Part shown: positions 1-8,308 of the stretch, piece after piece
How positions within the stretch are numbered: the first letter of the stretch is position 1
Layout of the letters: the number at the start of each line of letters is the position of its first letter
Source: an uncultured Fastidiosipila sp.
GTDB lineage: Bacteria > Bacillota > Clostridia > Saccharofermentanales > Fastidiosipilaceae
NCBI GenBank assembly: GCA_938014865.1
Contig: CALLQJ010000069.1
Location: 1 to 27,680, forward strand
DNA: 27,680 nucleotides
Reading direction: 5' to 3'
Position numbers and translations under genes: made by a program
Notes under the pieces: generated by a model
Told to the model about the DNA's origin: nothing
Databases searched by the model: none
Seen by the model: the letters and a program-made list of their open reading frames with translations, nothing else

Positions 1-2129
1 TCCATATCTCCTAAAATATAGGCAAGCGGCATTTCGATTTCATAAAGCAGCTCTAAGCTCTCATCAGCCGGACGCAAGGCGAAATGCAGCGGCGCCTCGC
101 CTTGGTTTGCGGCAAAAGTATAGCAGTACTGCCCGTCCCGGCGGCTGCTTTGGACGATATTTTTCAAGGCCTCCGCTTGGCCTTCATAAAGGAAGGGCAC
201 GCTGCCTCTGTCTTTTAAATACGAGGCGAGCCTGCCGTAATCGGCCTCCGGGAAATGCTTAAGATTCGAGCCGGCCTCTTCCCTCAGCGCGCTCCAATCA
301 ATGGCCTCATTTTTATCGGCAAACTGCGCCGGCCAATCGCCGCAAATGATAAGCGTCCCTCCGCTTTTTACGAAACGCCCGAGACTCTCAAAGGCTTCGC
401 TTTCGAGGAAGGGCGTCGGCGGCAGAATAATAAAGTCGTAAGCTGCCCGTCCGATCCGAAGCCTCCCGTCTTCCATCGTCCCTTCCCGCATGATTTCCGT
501 GTCCAGATGATCGTAGTCAATCTGCCGGAACAAGAGTGCTTTGCATAAATCGACCCAGGCGCCGCGGACTTTGCCGAGCGCGGCCTTTTCGTTCTCGTCT
601 TCTCCGGCATACGGGAAACTGTGGAAGGGATTGCCCAGAAAGAGCCAGAGCGAGGCCAAAGGATCGAGGACCGCAATACGGATAAGGGCCTCGGAGTCCG
701 TGATCAGCCGGCTCAGCCTCCCCGCATAATCGGCAAAGCCCTTGTAATAGTCCCAATAAGGATTCTGCAGAAACTGCGAAGGCGGTGCATCATGCTTCGC
801 AAGTCCCGCAATGGTGTAGAAAAAGGCGTGAAAATTATAAAAATTGATGCCGTTTGCCGCCAGACGGTCAAGCATCCACTTGGCATCCTGTATCGTCATG
901 CTCCAGCCTACGCTGTGAAAGCTTTCGATCATGGCATAAGGACGGTCAAGCTGCCGGGCCAGGGAACTGACGGCCTTGGCGTTGCTGCGGTACTGCGGCA
1001 GATATTTATCATAAATAAAATCCAAAGATTTTCCGATCTTTTCGTGGGCACAGTCGCCGCCCGGCACGTGGCTGTAACGCTGCGTGCTCATGCGCATGGA
1101 CGGCACTTCGGCGGCATACATCAGCTGATGCCGATCGCACCAGGAGGCCACCTGCTTGTGATAGCTTTCGACAAAAAGCTCATGCAGCGCCGAAAAAAGC
1201 GCGTAGCGGATCGGATAGGCATCCGGGAAATCGGCATGATGCAAAGCCGGCAAAAGCCCTTTAATATCCCGGCCTCTTGTCTTCTTAAAATATGCCGGCA
1301 GGTACTGCGACCAGGGAATCGGGCTCAAAAGCCCGACCTCATCGGAGAACATGCCCTTGACGCTTCGGCCGAAATCGCCGCCCATTTTGCGGCGGTAGCC
1401 TTCGTGCGTAAGTTCAATAAAGGTCTGTACCGCTTCGGGATTGCAGGGGTCAAAGAACTTGCCGTAATACTTGAATTCGCCTAAGGCTTTCTGCCCGTAG
1501 ACTTCAATCTGCCACTCGCCTTCCGGAAGCTTCGTCGTCAGCACATGTTCCGGGCGGTAGGAAAAAAAGCGCTTGCGGTTATAGGCGGTAAGGCCCGTGG
1601 TCTGATAAATTTCTTCCCGCTGAAGGTTCCCGATCGCGTCCCGAAGATCCAGGCCTTCTTCAAAGATCAGCTTGCCGTCTCTGACGGGATAGGCCGTGCA
1701 GCACAGGATCTCGGAGCGGCCCAAAGAAAAGCATTCTTCCCCGCCCTTGCTGCGAAAACTTTGATGGACCAGGTATTTATATTCGGCTTCCGGATGCCGC
1801 AGCAGGACCTCGCCGCCGGCCATGCCGCTGGGATAAGGGTATTCATCATAAAGCCAAAGCTCCAGGCCGTATGCTTCGGCACAGCGTTTGGCAAAATCCA
1901 CGCGCTCAAACCAGGCCGAGGAAAGATACGGCAGCGCAAGGCCTTGTCTTGCACAAACAAAAGCCCCGCCCAGGCCTTTATCGGCCATCTCGCGGATCTG
2001 CGTTTCGATCTCTTCTTCTTTCATCTCTCCGTTCCAGAACCAGAACGGGCGGATGCGATTCGCCGCCGGAGGATTCATAAGATCTTTCAAGGTCTTCTCG
2101 TCGTCAGCGCTTTTCTTCATCGTCGTCAT
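1..2129 (-). CDS. GH106-like glycoside hydrolase (alpha-L-rhamnosidase-like), 3' end outside window
   Basis: An uninterrupted minus-strand frame of about 709 codons runs off the left edge, so the C-terminus is missing. Near the N-terminus are PFWFWNG (residues 28-34) and, around residues 95-107, a YDEYPYPSGMAGG-type stretch. These resemble large clostridial hydrolases related to GH106 alpha-L-rhamnosidases. A FSDEVG segment places Glu264 where this group often has an acidic catalytic residue, and a later ILPP...SGGTLIICG region looks like a GH42-type Rossmann-like domain. There is no signal peptide, so it probably acts in the cytoplasm on imported oligosaccharide. I chose ATG at 2129, which follows a purine-rich AGAAGGGC. 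ATGs at 2171 (adds a Lys/Arg-rich run) and 2120 are alternatives. It is divergent from the gene at 2285. Family assignment is from recalled motifs; substrate unknown. Confidence 0.72.
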   Translation of the reverse strand, partial: MTTMKKSADDEKTLKDLMNPPAANRIRPFWFWNGEMKEEEIETQIREMADKGLGGAFVCARQGLALPYLSSAWFERVDFAKRCAEAYGLELWLYDEYPYPSGMAGGEVLLRHPEAEYKYLVHQSFRSKGGEECFSLGRSEILCCTAYPVRDGKLIFEEGLDLRDAIGNLQREEIYQTTGLTAYNRKRFFSYRPEHVLTTKLPEGEWQIEVYGQKALGEFKYYGKFFDPCNPEAVQTFIELTHEGYRRKMGGDFGRSVKGMFSDEVGLLSPIPWSQYLPAYFKKTRGRDIKGLLPALHHADFPDAYPIRYALFSALHELFVESYHKQVASWCDRHQLMYAAEVPSMRMSTQRYSHVPGGDCAHEKIGKSLDFIYDKYLPQYRSNAKAVSSLARQLDRPYAMIESFHSVGWSMTIQDAKWMLDRLAANGINFYNFHAFFYTIAGLAKHDAPPSQFLQNPYWDYYKGFADYAGRLSRLITDSEALIRIAVLDPLASLWLFLGNPFHSFPYAGEDENEKAALGKVRGAWVDLCKALLFRQIDYDHLDTEIMREGTMEDGRLRIGRAAYDFIILPPTPFLESEAFESLGRFVKSGGTLIICGDWPAQFADKNEAIDWSALREEAGSNLKHFPEADYGRLASYLKDRGSVPFLYEGQAEALKNIVQSSRRDGQYCYTFAANQGEAPLHFALRPADESLELLYEIEMPLAYILGDM

Positions 2130-2239
2130 GCTCTTGCCCTTCTTCTTTCGCTTCTTTTGCTTCTTTCGCATTAAGATTTTCTGCTTATCTTTATCTTAAT
2201 GGTAAAAGAAAAGAGGGTCTCCTCATTTTCGCCTGTTTT

Positions 2240-2274
2240 TTGTACAATATTTATCAGAATAAATGCTGAAGGAG
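2240..2274 (+). promoter_or_regulatory. Possible promoter element and ribosome site for the 2285 gene
   Basis: The 113-base divergent gap contains TTTTTTGTACAAT, whose TACAAT (2243-2248) could be a -10 box. The -35 is not convincing. TTGTACAA (2240-2247) is a perfect 8-base palindrome and recurs at 3365-3372 upstream of the beta-galactosidase. AAGGAG (2269-2274) sits 10 bases before the ATG at 2285 and is a good ribosome site. Confidence 0.35.
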
Positions 2275-2284
2275 TGATCGCTGC

Positions 2285-3163
2285 ATGATCCGAGCCGAAG
2301 AAATTGCCGAACGTCTGCATTTGCCCGCCCCCTCCGCCGCTTCCGAAATCCGTGAGTGGCTTTCGCTTTTAGAGGACGATTACAAGGCCTTTGATGCCCG
2401 CCTCGAGGCACTGCCGCCGGAACGCGCTTACCCTCTGACTTTAGATGTCTACACACATGAAGCCGTGAAGACGTATCAGCGCTACCGGGAAAAGGAGCTG
2501 CCGGACGAAGTCTTTTGGGACGGGGCAAAAACACTGCCGATCTGGCGGGAGGCCTGTCTGAAAGAAACAGGCATTGACGGGATTAAGCTGCGCCTCTGGC
2601 CGTATCGTTTTTTAAATCTGGAAGTCTTTCGTCTCGGACGTCTGGAATATCAGGAAAGCCGGCTGAAAGACGAGGTAAGGGTCGCCCATCAGCGTTATGC
2701 GAAAGGCAGTCCCTGCCTGGAAGTCCATATTCCGGCGGGCAAGGATTTAGACCTCAGCGAGGTGCATTATTCTCTGGCCTCGGCCCCATACTTTTACCGG
2801 AAGTATTTCGGGAAAAACTATGAACTTTTCCACTGTGCCTCCTGGCTGCTCTCCCCCGCTTTGATCGGGCTTTTGCCGGAAGATTCTAATATCCTGCGTT
2901 TTCAGCAGAACTTTACCTTATATGGGGAGGACTTCAGCAGCCGGCAGGCCGAAGAGCGCGTCTTCGGTTTTGTCTCGGATGATCCGGAGGACTACCCGGA
3001 AGAGACCTCGCTGCAGAAAAACATGAAGGCCTATCTGAAAGACGGCGGCCGCATGTCCCTGGGCCTCGGCATTCTCCCCTTGCTGATGCCGGAAGATGAA
3101 GACATGCCGCCTTTTCGTCCGGGCGAAAGCTTCAGCTGCGGCTGCTGCGGCTGCGGAACTTAA
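2285..3163 (+). CDS. Acyltransferase-like protein (DUF5596 / GNAT_C type)
   Basis: A 292-residue soluble protein without signal peptide or membrane segments. The C-terminal half carries HIPAGKDLDLSEV followed by an aromatic/Cys/Trp block (YFGKNYELFHCASWLLSP) and SNILRFQQNF. I recognise this pattern from Bacillota proteins annotated as acyltransferase-domain (DUF5596, GNAT-like C-terminal) proteins. The N-terminus is helical and acidic. The extreme C-terminus is unusual: SCGCCGCG, with Cys285, 287, 288 and 290, which could bind metal. The start is fixed by AAGGAG 10 bases upstream. It stands alone between a divergent glycoside hydrolase and a downstream hairpin, suggesting a link to sugar use, but no acceptor or acyl donor can be named. 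Fairly sure of the family, unsure of activity. Confidence 0.68.
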   Translation: MIRAEEIAERLHLPAPSAASEIREWLSLLEDDYKAFDARLEALPPERAYPLTLDVYTHEAVKTYQRYREKELPDEVFWDGAKTLPIWREACLKETGIDGIKLRLWPYRFLNLEVFRLGRLEYQESRLKDEVRVAHQRYAKGSPCLEVHIPAGKDLDLSEVHYSLASAPYFYRKYFGKNYELFHCASWLLSPALIGLLPEDSNILRFQQNFTLYGEDFSSRQAEERVFGFVSDDPEDYPEETSLQKNMKAYLKDGGRMSLGLGILPLLMPEDEDMPPFRPGESFSCGCCGCGT

Positions 3164-3190
3164 ACACGTCATTTTTCACTAAATGGAATT

Positions 3191-3243
3191 GCATACCGCA
3201 CTATTTTATGATCTTAAGAATATAGTGCAGTATGCATTTTTTA
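3191..3243 (+). terminator. Intrinsic terminator after the acyltransferase-like gene
   Basis: GCATACCGCACTAT (3191-3204) pairs with ATAGTGCAGTATGC (3222-3235) with one mismatch, and a T run follows (3237-3242). It lies 28 bases after the stop at 3163, as expected for a Rho-independent terminator. Confidence 0.75.
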
Positions 3244-3337
3244 TAGCATTTATACACCTTCTTAAAATCAATCTTTTTACCTTAAATAACTTAGCAATTT
3301 ATTGTGTGTTTCTTTAGATAAACTTTTTTTAAATATT

Positions 3338-3410
3338 TTTTAAACCTTTTAATTATTTGATGTTTTGTACAAAAATTAAACTTGTTACTTTTATTTACTG
3401 GTTTAATTCA
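3338..3410 (+). promoter_or_regulatory. Cluster of TTAAACC-type boxes upstream of beta-galactosidase
   Basis: The AT-rich leader holds TTAAACCTTTTAATTATTTG (3340-3359), a looser copy starting TTAAACTTG (3375-3383), and an inverted copy reading TTAAACCAGTAAATAA on the minus strand (3406-3391). AATTAAAC (3374-3381) and GTTTAATT (3401-3408) form a perfect 8-base inverted repeat with a 19-base spacer. A near match to the first box lies at 22172-22192 upstream of the other sugar ABC operon. These could be regulator sites; AT-rich composition raises the chance of coincidence. Nothing else was seen in the rest of the 3164-3462 gap apart from the terminator and the promoter. Confidence 0.4.
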
Positions 3411-3455
3411 CTATTTGGTGTGATATAATGCAGATAATTATTAGTATCTGGAGGT
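3402..3455 (+). promoter_or_regulatory. Promoter and ribosome site of the beta-galactosidase operon
   Basis: TGATATAAT (3421-3429) is a perfect TATAAT with an upstream TG, an extended -10. The -35 region is poor (TTTAAT, 3402-3407), which fits an activator-dependent or extended -10 promoter. GGAGGT (3450-3455) is 7 bases before the GTG start at 3463 and decides that start. Confidence 0.65.
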
Positions 3456-3462
3456 AATCGTT

Positions 3463-5325
3463 GTGCAGTATTTTGAGTGCTTAGACATTTTACATAAGGG
3501 GACTATGGAGCCCCGAACTTACTACATTCCCCACGCCCCGGATGAGGCGTGGTCGCCTGAAAAGTGGTCGGCATCGAGCCGGCTGGAACTTTTAAACGGG
3601 AAGTGGGATTTTGCATTCTATCCTTCTTTTGCCGAGGTGCCGCATGAACTCCTTTGCTCGGATAGTCTGTCCCGGCTGAAGGACAAGATTCCGGTGCCGT
3701 CCTGCTGGCAGAATCACGGCTATGATTATCACCAATACATCAATGTGCAGTATCCGTTTCCGAACGATCCGCCTTATGTGCCGGACGAAACACCCTGCGG
3801 TCTTTACGAGCGCAGCTTTGAGCTGAGCGAAGAGGACCTCGAACGGGAAATCAGCCTGGTCTTTGACGGCGTGGATTCGGCCTATTATGTCTACCTGAAC
3901 GGCATGGAAGTCGGCTATTCTCAGGTGGCTCATGCGACGGCTGCGTTCTGCCTGGATCCTTATGTGAAGGCGGGCAGCAATGTCCTCAAGGTCCTGGTGC
4001 TGAAATGGTCGGACGGCAGCTATCTGGAAGATCAGGACAAGCTGCGCATGTCGGGTATTTTCCGGGATGTTTACCTCCTCAGACGTCCGAAAAATCACGT
4101 GGAAGATCTGCGTTTTCATCAGACACTCTCGGAGGATCTGAAAACGGCCGAGATCAGCCTGGATCTTCGCTTCCGAGGCGAAGAGACGCCGGAAGTTCTG
4201 GTCGAACTCTTTGCGCCCGACGGCAGCAAAGTCTTAAGTGAGATCTGGGAAGACGGCAAAACGTGGACCTTGGACAATCCGCTTCTTTGGAATGCGGAAG
4301 AGCCGAACCTTTATCGTCTGACCCTTGCGACGGAGGAGGAAGCGATTACCCGGCCCGTTGGCTTTAAGACGATCAAGATTGAAGACGGCGTCTATTACTG
4401 GAATAATGTGCCGATCAAATTTAAAGGCGTAAATCGTCACGACAGCGATCCCGAGACGGGGGCTGCGATTTCTCCGGAACAGCTCCTGCGTGACCTCAAA
4501 CTCATGAAGCAGTTTAATATCAATGCGGTCCGCACGAGCCATTATCCGAATTCACCCTGGGCTTATGATTACTTTGCGATGATGGGCTTTTATGTGATGC
4601 AGGAAGCGGATATTGAGGCACACGGCAATATCATGTACTACGATCCCGGCGCCGTGCAGGGCGAATATAATAATCCGCGTCTCGATCTGGAAAATCTTTA
4701 TTTCAATAACCGCCATTACGGCGATATGATGCACGATCCCCGCTTTGAGGAAGCAGTACTGGACCGGGTAAAGCTCTCGTTGATCCGGGAAATCAACTGC
4801 CCGGCGATCTGCTGCTGGTCAATGGGAAATGAAGCCGGCTACGGACCGAATCTCGAGAAGGCGGCCGAATGGGTGAAATCCTACGATACCTCCGTCCCGC
4901 TGCAGTACGAAAGCTCGATTTATTATGCCGACGATTACGTCAACGATACCTCGAATCTTGACTTTTATTCGCGCATGTATCCGAGTCCCCTGGTCCTTGA
5001 AAAATACGGATCGACGGACTGGGGCGAGAAGCCTTTCTGCTGCATTGAATATGCGCACTGCATGGGAAACGGCCCCGGTGATTTTGAAGATTACTGGCAG
5101 ATGTTCTATAAATATCCGAAGCTTACGGGCGGCTTTGCCTGGGAGTGGTGCGACCACGCCGTCAAGAAAAACGGCGTCATGCATTACGGCGGAATGTTCG
5201 GCGAAAAAAATCACGACGGAAACTTCTGCGTCGACGGTCTGGTCAGTCCCGACCGCAAAGTCAAGACGGCAATGTCCTCCGCCCGATGCGTGTGGAAGAC
5301 TGGCAGAAGGAAGGCGATACGCTGA
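3463..5325 (+). CDS. lacZ: GH2 beta-galactosidase, N-terminal part with catalytic barrel
   Basis: This 620-codon frame starts at GTG with GGAGGT 7 bases upstream. In order it holds the GH2 sugar-binding jelly roll (about residues 40-205), an immunoglobulin-like domain (about 207-300) and the TIM barrel (about 305-600). The acid/base is Glu457 in GNEAGYG and the nucleophile Glu529 in CIEYAHCMGNG, matching E. coli Glu461 and Glu537. The family-like sequence stops at Met604; the last 16 residues (SSARCVWKTG...) are out of frame. There is no signal peptide, so the enzyme is cytoplasmic and would hydrolyse imported lactose or beta-galactosides. All catalytic residues are present, but the C-terminal domains needed for the fold and active-site completion in LacZ are in the other frame. 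First gene of an operon with a transporter. Confidence 0.85.
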   Translation: MQYFECLDILHKGTMEPRTYYIPHAPDEAWSPEKWSASSRLELLNGKWDFAFYPSFAEVPHELLCSDSLSRLKDKIPVPSCWQNHGYDYHQYINVQYPFPNDPPYVPDETPCGLYERSFELSEEDLEREISLVFDGVDSAYYVYLNGMEVGYSQVAHATAAFCLDPYVKAGSNVLKVLVLKWSDGSYLEDQDKLRMSGIFRDVYLLRRPKNHVEDLRFHQTLSEDLKTAEISLDLRFRGEETPEVLVELFAPDGSKVLSEIWEDGKTWTLDNPLLWNAEEPNLYRLTLATEEEAITRPVGFKTIKIEDGVYYWNNVPIKFKGVNRHDSDPETGAAISPEQLLRDLKLMKQFNINAVRTSHYPNSPWAYDYFAMMGFYVMQEADIEAHGNIMYYDPGAVQGEYNNPRLDLENLYFNNRHYGDMMHDPRFEEAVLDRVKLSLIREINCPAICCWSMGNEAGYGPNLEKAAEWVKSYDTSVPLQYESSIYYADDYVNDTSNLDFYSRMYPSPLVLEKYGSTDWGEKPFCCIEYAHCMGNGPGDFEDYWQMFYKYPKLTGGFAWEWCDHAVKKNGVMHYGGMFGEKNHDGNFCVDGLVSPDRKVKTAMSSARCVWKTGRRKAIR

Positions 5326-6497
5326 AGATCCGGGTGAAAAACTATCTGGACTTCCTGGCCCTTGATGATGCTGCGTATCTTCGCATCCGCCAATTTGAAA
5401 ATGAGGACGAAATCAAGTCTGAAGTCCTGACAGCAGAAGGCTTGGCGGCCGGAGAAGAAAAAGAAATCTGCTTCAGCTGTGATGCCTTAAGACCTCACAG
5501 TTTCTGCTATGTCTTAGTTGAAAGCATTGATAAAACAGACGGACGGATTGCGGGCAGAGATCAAATTGTCCTGCAGGAAGCCGATGAAGACGTCTTCTCC
5601 GAGCCTGAGCCGGTCCTTGACGCGGAAGCAGGCGCTTTGGAAATTGAAGAAGACAGCCCTGTGTATCTTCGTTTCGGCAATGCCGATTTCGCAGTTTCCT
5701 TTAATAAGATAAAAGGACAGCCCGAAAGTCTCTTAATCGGGGAAAAGGATCTTCTTGCAGGCTGCGGCGGCTGGAATGTCTGGCGGGCACCTACAGATAA
5801 TGATATGTACATCCGCCGACAATGGGATGCGGCCAGGCTGGATCAGTGCACGGGCAAGATTTATGAAATCCGGCATGCGGCCAATGAAGACGGCAGCCTG
5901 GACATCAAGGTATCCGAATCTCTGGGCGCTCCGAGCATGCAGCCGGCAGTTCGTATGGACACTTTCTGGCATTTTGCACCGGAAGGCAAGGTGACCGTCG
6001 AAACGAAGGCGAAAGTCGACCCGCACTTCCCGGTCCTGCCGCGTTTCGGCCTGCGTCTCTTCCTGCCGAAAGCGTACAAGAACGTCCGCTACTTTGCTTA
6101 CGGACCGAATGAGAGCTACATCGATAAGCACCGCAGTTCCTACCGCGGTCTTTTCCGGGCAGGGATTGAAGATCTCCCCTGTGACTACATCATGCCGCAG
6201 GAAAGCGGCAGCCGCTACGACTGCCGTGAGCTCCTTATCGAAAGCCGCAAGCACCGCCTGCCGGCCTTGCATATCACGATGCCGGAAGGCTCGTCTTTCA
6301 ACCTCAGCCGTTACTCGCAAGAACAGCTGACGGAATGCAAGCACCGCAAGAAACTCCGCCGCGAGCCTCACGCCGTGCTCTGCCTGGATTATCGTCAGGC
6401 GGGAATCGGCTCACACAGCTGCGGCCCGGAACTTTTGGAAAAATATCAGTTTACGGAAAAAGAATTCAGCTTCAGAGCTGAGATTGATTTTAGATAA
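5274..6497 (+). CDS. lacZ: GH2 beta-galactosidase, C-terminal part (out of frame)
   Basis: Family-like sequence begins at GTC 5274 in the -1 frame relative to the first part; the first possible in-frame ATG is 5286, with no ribosome site. It encodes an Ig-like domain (RPMRVEDWQKEGDTLKIR) and then the beta-galactosidase small-chain domain: WNVWRAPTDNDMYIRRQWDA matches the E. coli RAPLDNDIG region, and FAYGPNESYIDKHRSS and GSHSCGPELLEKYQF complete it up to a natural C-terminus. The open frame upstream of 5274 encodes Arg-rich non-family sequence and is not real coding. Independent translation seems unlikely. The intact state of the whole 407-codon part suggests the frameshift is recent, or a sequencing artefact. 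Confidence 0.7.
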   Translation, partial: VLRPMRVEDWQKEGDTLKIRVKNYLDFLALDDAAYLRIRQFENEDEIKSEVLTAEGLAAGEEKEICFSCDALRPHSFCYVLVESIDKTDGRIAGRDQIVLQEADEDVFSEPEPVLDAEAGALEIEEDSPVYLRFGNADFAVSFNKIKGQPESLLIGEKDLLAGCGGWNVWRAPTDNDMYIRRQWDAARLDQCTGKIYEIRHAANEDGSLDIKVSESLGAPSMQPAVRMDTFWHFAPEGKVTVETKAKVDPHFPVLPRFGLRLFLPKAYKNVRYFAYGPNESYIDKHRSSYRGLFRAGIEDLPCDYIMPQESGSRYDCRELLIESRKHRLPALHITMPEGSSFNLSRYSQEQLTECKHRKKLRREPHAVLCLDYRQAGIGSHSCGPELLEKYQFTEKEFSFRAEIDFR

Positions 6498-6545
6498 AAA
6501 AATAAAAAATCATGATTTCAAATGTTAAAGAAAGGGGGCATCCAT

Positions 6546-7448
6546 TTGAACTCATCGAATAAAAAATCATTTACCAAACGAGGATTAGTTTCCAGGAGGC
6601 AATCGTTAGGGTGGCTGTTTGTGCTGCTCGGCGTTGCGCTGATAGCGCTGACTAAGTTCTATCCTATGATTCATGCTTTGATCATGTCATTTGAAACCGG
6701 AATCGGCATGGATCTGAAACCTGCCGGAATTATAAATTATAAACGTTTATTTCAGGACGACGTTTTTAAGACTGCTCTGTTTAATACTGTAATTTATCTT
6801 ATTCAGATACCGATAATGCTTATTCTGGCTCTTTTCTTGGCATCATTATTAAATGATAAAGAGTTAAAAGGCAAGGGTTTATACCGTACAATGATTTTTT
6901 TGCCATCCGTCACTGCTGCTCTATCCTATTCAACCGTTTTCAGAGCCATGTTTGTAAAAGATGGTCTTATTAATTCTGTTTTAATGGATTTAGGAATAAT
7001 TTCAAGCGGCATAACTTGGCTGGAATCTCCATGGCTGGCAAGGTTAGTTATTGTCCTTGCACTTACATGGCGCTGGACGGGCTACAATATGGTCTTTTAT
7101 TTGTCCGGAATGCAGAATATAGATGATTCACTGTATGAAGCAGCTGAATTAGACGGAGCATCAAAATCACAGCAGTTACGCAAAATTACCATGCCCTTGC
7201 TTAAACCTATAATCGTTTTGACCGTAATAAATTCCATAAACGGAACGTTACAGCTCTTTACCGAAACGGATTTAATTACATCAACCGGACCCGGAAATGC
7301 CACGCTGACCTTATCTAACTACATATATAAATTGTCTTTTGAGTACGTTCCGCAATACGGCTATGCTGCAGCTGTGTCATATGTTGTTTTTATTATGGTT
7401 GCAGTACTTTCGATGATACAGATGAAGGTTGGTGACACACGTGACTAA
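6546..7448 (+). CDS. Sugar ABC transporter permease, MalF/LacF type
   Basis: Inner-membrane subunit of a carbohydrate importer (CUT1 family) with about six membrane helices; the first follows a basic N-terminus (SKRRQSLGWLFVLLG region). The conserved ATPase-contacting EAA loop reads EAAELDGASKSQQLRKITMP. I prefer the TTG start at 6546, which has AAAGGGGG 7 bases upstream. An ATG at 6522 extends the frame by eight codons but has no ribosome site. It follows lacZ by 48 bases and overlaps the next permease gene, so lacZ and these genes form an operon. No ATPase gene is present; such systems in Bacillota usually share an MsmX-like ATPase encoded elsewhere. Base composition is clearly more AT-rich than lacZ. 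Lactose or a related galactoside is the likely cargo, by context. Confidence 0.88.
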   Translation: MNSSNKKSFTKRGLVSRRQSLGWLFVLLGVALIALTKFYPMIHALIMSFETGIGMDLKPAGIINYKRLFQDDVFKTALFNTVIYLIQIPIMLILALFLASLLNDKELKGKGLYRTMIFLPSVTAALSYSTVFRAMFVKDGLINSVLMDLGIISSGITWLESPWLARLVIVLALTWRWTGYNMVFYLSGMQNIDDSLYEAAELDGASKSQQLRKITMPLLKPIIVLTVINSINGTLQLFTETDLITSTGPGNATLTLSNYIYKLSFEYVPQYGYAAAVSYVVFIMVAVLSMIQMKVGDTRD

Positions 7449-8256
7449 AAAAGGCAACAGAAAAGTACTTACACATATTTTTCTAATTTTGGTATCCCTC
7501 ATTTCTATATTTCCTTTGTATTACATGATCATATCATCCACTAACACATCACCTGATGTGTTAAAAGCCAGAATGGTACCGGGTTCTGCTTTACCTGAAA
7601 ATTTCAGAAAACTGATTAATGAAACTAATTTTCTCAGTGCTCTGAAAAATTCAATTCTGGTCGCATTCTTTGGTACCATCCTTTCTGTTTTAATAAACGG
7701 TTTAGCGGGCTATGGTTTTGAAATTTATCACAGCAAAGCTAAAGATACGACAATGAGTATATTATTACTCTCCATGATGGTCCCCGGAGCTGCAACCATG
7801 ATTCCGATGTATGTTCTTTTTGCAAAGCTCGGATTACTCAACTCAGTTCCCGGATATATTCTTCCGTTTTTATCATCCGCTTTCTTAATCATGCTTTTCA
7901 GACAAAACACGCGGTCATTTCCGTACGAAATTGTTGAGTCCGCAAGAGTTGATGGCTTAAGCGAACTGGGTATCTTTTTCAGAATGTATTTTCCTACTAT
8001 GAAAGGCGTATTTGCCACCGGTGCCATCGTCAGCTTTATGAATTTGTGGAATGAATACTTATGGGGACTGGTCGTAATGCAATCTCAGGAGAGTCTTACA
8101 TTACCTTTGGTCTTAGCTAACTTAAATCAGGGATACTCTATTGATTACGGATTAATTATGCTCCTGGCAACGCTTACTACATTGCCCTTAGCTGTTATGT
8201 TTTTTGCCTTGCAAAAATACTTTACAGCGGGATTAACGGGTTCAGTAAAAGGCTGA
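7441..8256 (+). CDS. Sugar ABC transporter permease, MalG/LacG type
   Basis: Second permease of the importer, with about six membrane helices and the EAA loop ESARVDGLSELGIFFRMYFP. The C-terminus (KYFTAGLTGSVKG) is typical of MalG-like CUT1 permeases. GTG 7441 is the likely start; GTG 7432 and TTG 7429 are in frame but sit too close to the AAGG at 7425-7428. The start overlaps the end of the previous gene by 8 bases, indicating translational coupling. Works with the upstream permease and the downstream lipoprotein. Confidence 0.88.
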   Translation: MTKKGNRKVLTHIFLILVSLISIFPLYYMIISSTNTSPDVLKARMVPGSALPENFRKLINETNFLSALKNSILVAFFGTILSVLINGLAGYGFEIYHSKAKDTTMSILLLSMMVPGAATMIPMYVLFAKLGLLNSVPGYILPFLSSAFLIMLFRQNTRSFPYEIVESARVDGLSELGIFFRMYFPTMKGVFATGAIVSFMNLWNEYLWGLVVMQSQESLTLPLVLANLNQGYSIDYGLIMLLATLTTLPLAVMFFALQKYFTAGLTGSVKG

Positions 8257-8308
8257 TTTATTCAGTTTTTAATAAAAAAAGAAAAAAGGAGAAAGTAAGG
8301 AGAAAGTT

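Larger units (their letters stand above)
3463..6497 (+). pseudogene. lacZ: GH2 beta-galactosidase (LacZ-like) split by a frameshift
   Basis: Two overlapping frames together encode one LacZ-type enzyme of about 1,011 residues, close to the E. coli length of 1,023. Frame 1 ends its family-like sequence at Met604 (DRKVKTAM, codon 5272-5274). Family-like sequence resumes in the -1 frame at GTC 5274 (VLRPMRVEDW). GH2 enzymes usually have about five residues (a YELKK-like stretch) between these two blocks, and they are absent here. A 16-base deletion between two AATG repeats would give both the missing residues and the observed frame change; one AATG remains at 5271-5274. No slippery heptamer was seen. 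This is either a real recent mutation or a sequence error. Confidence 0.72.

Noticed and set aside
621..2174. Long plus-strand frames opposite the left-edge gene
   Set aside because: They are antisense shadows of the GH106-like gene; they lack ribosome sites and recognisable motifs, while the minus frame has clear family sequence without a break.
5145..5273. Arg-rich start of the open frame that contains the LacZ C-terminus
   Set aside because: It overlaps the in-frame catalytic barrel coding sequence and matches no family; family-like sequence in this frame starts only at 5274.
5262..5290. Programmed ribosomal frameshift in lacZ
   Set aside because: No slippery heptamer or stimulatory stem is evident, and about five family residues are missing at the junction, which a frameshift would not restore.
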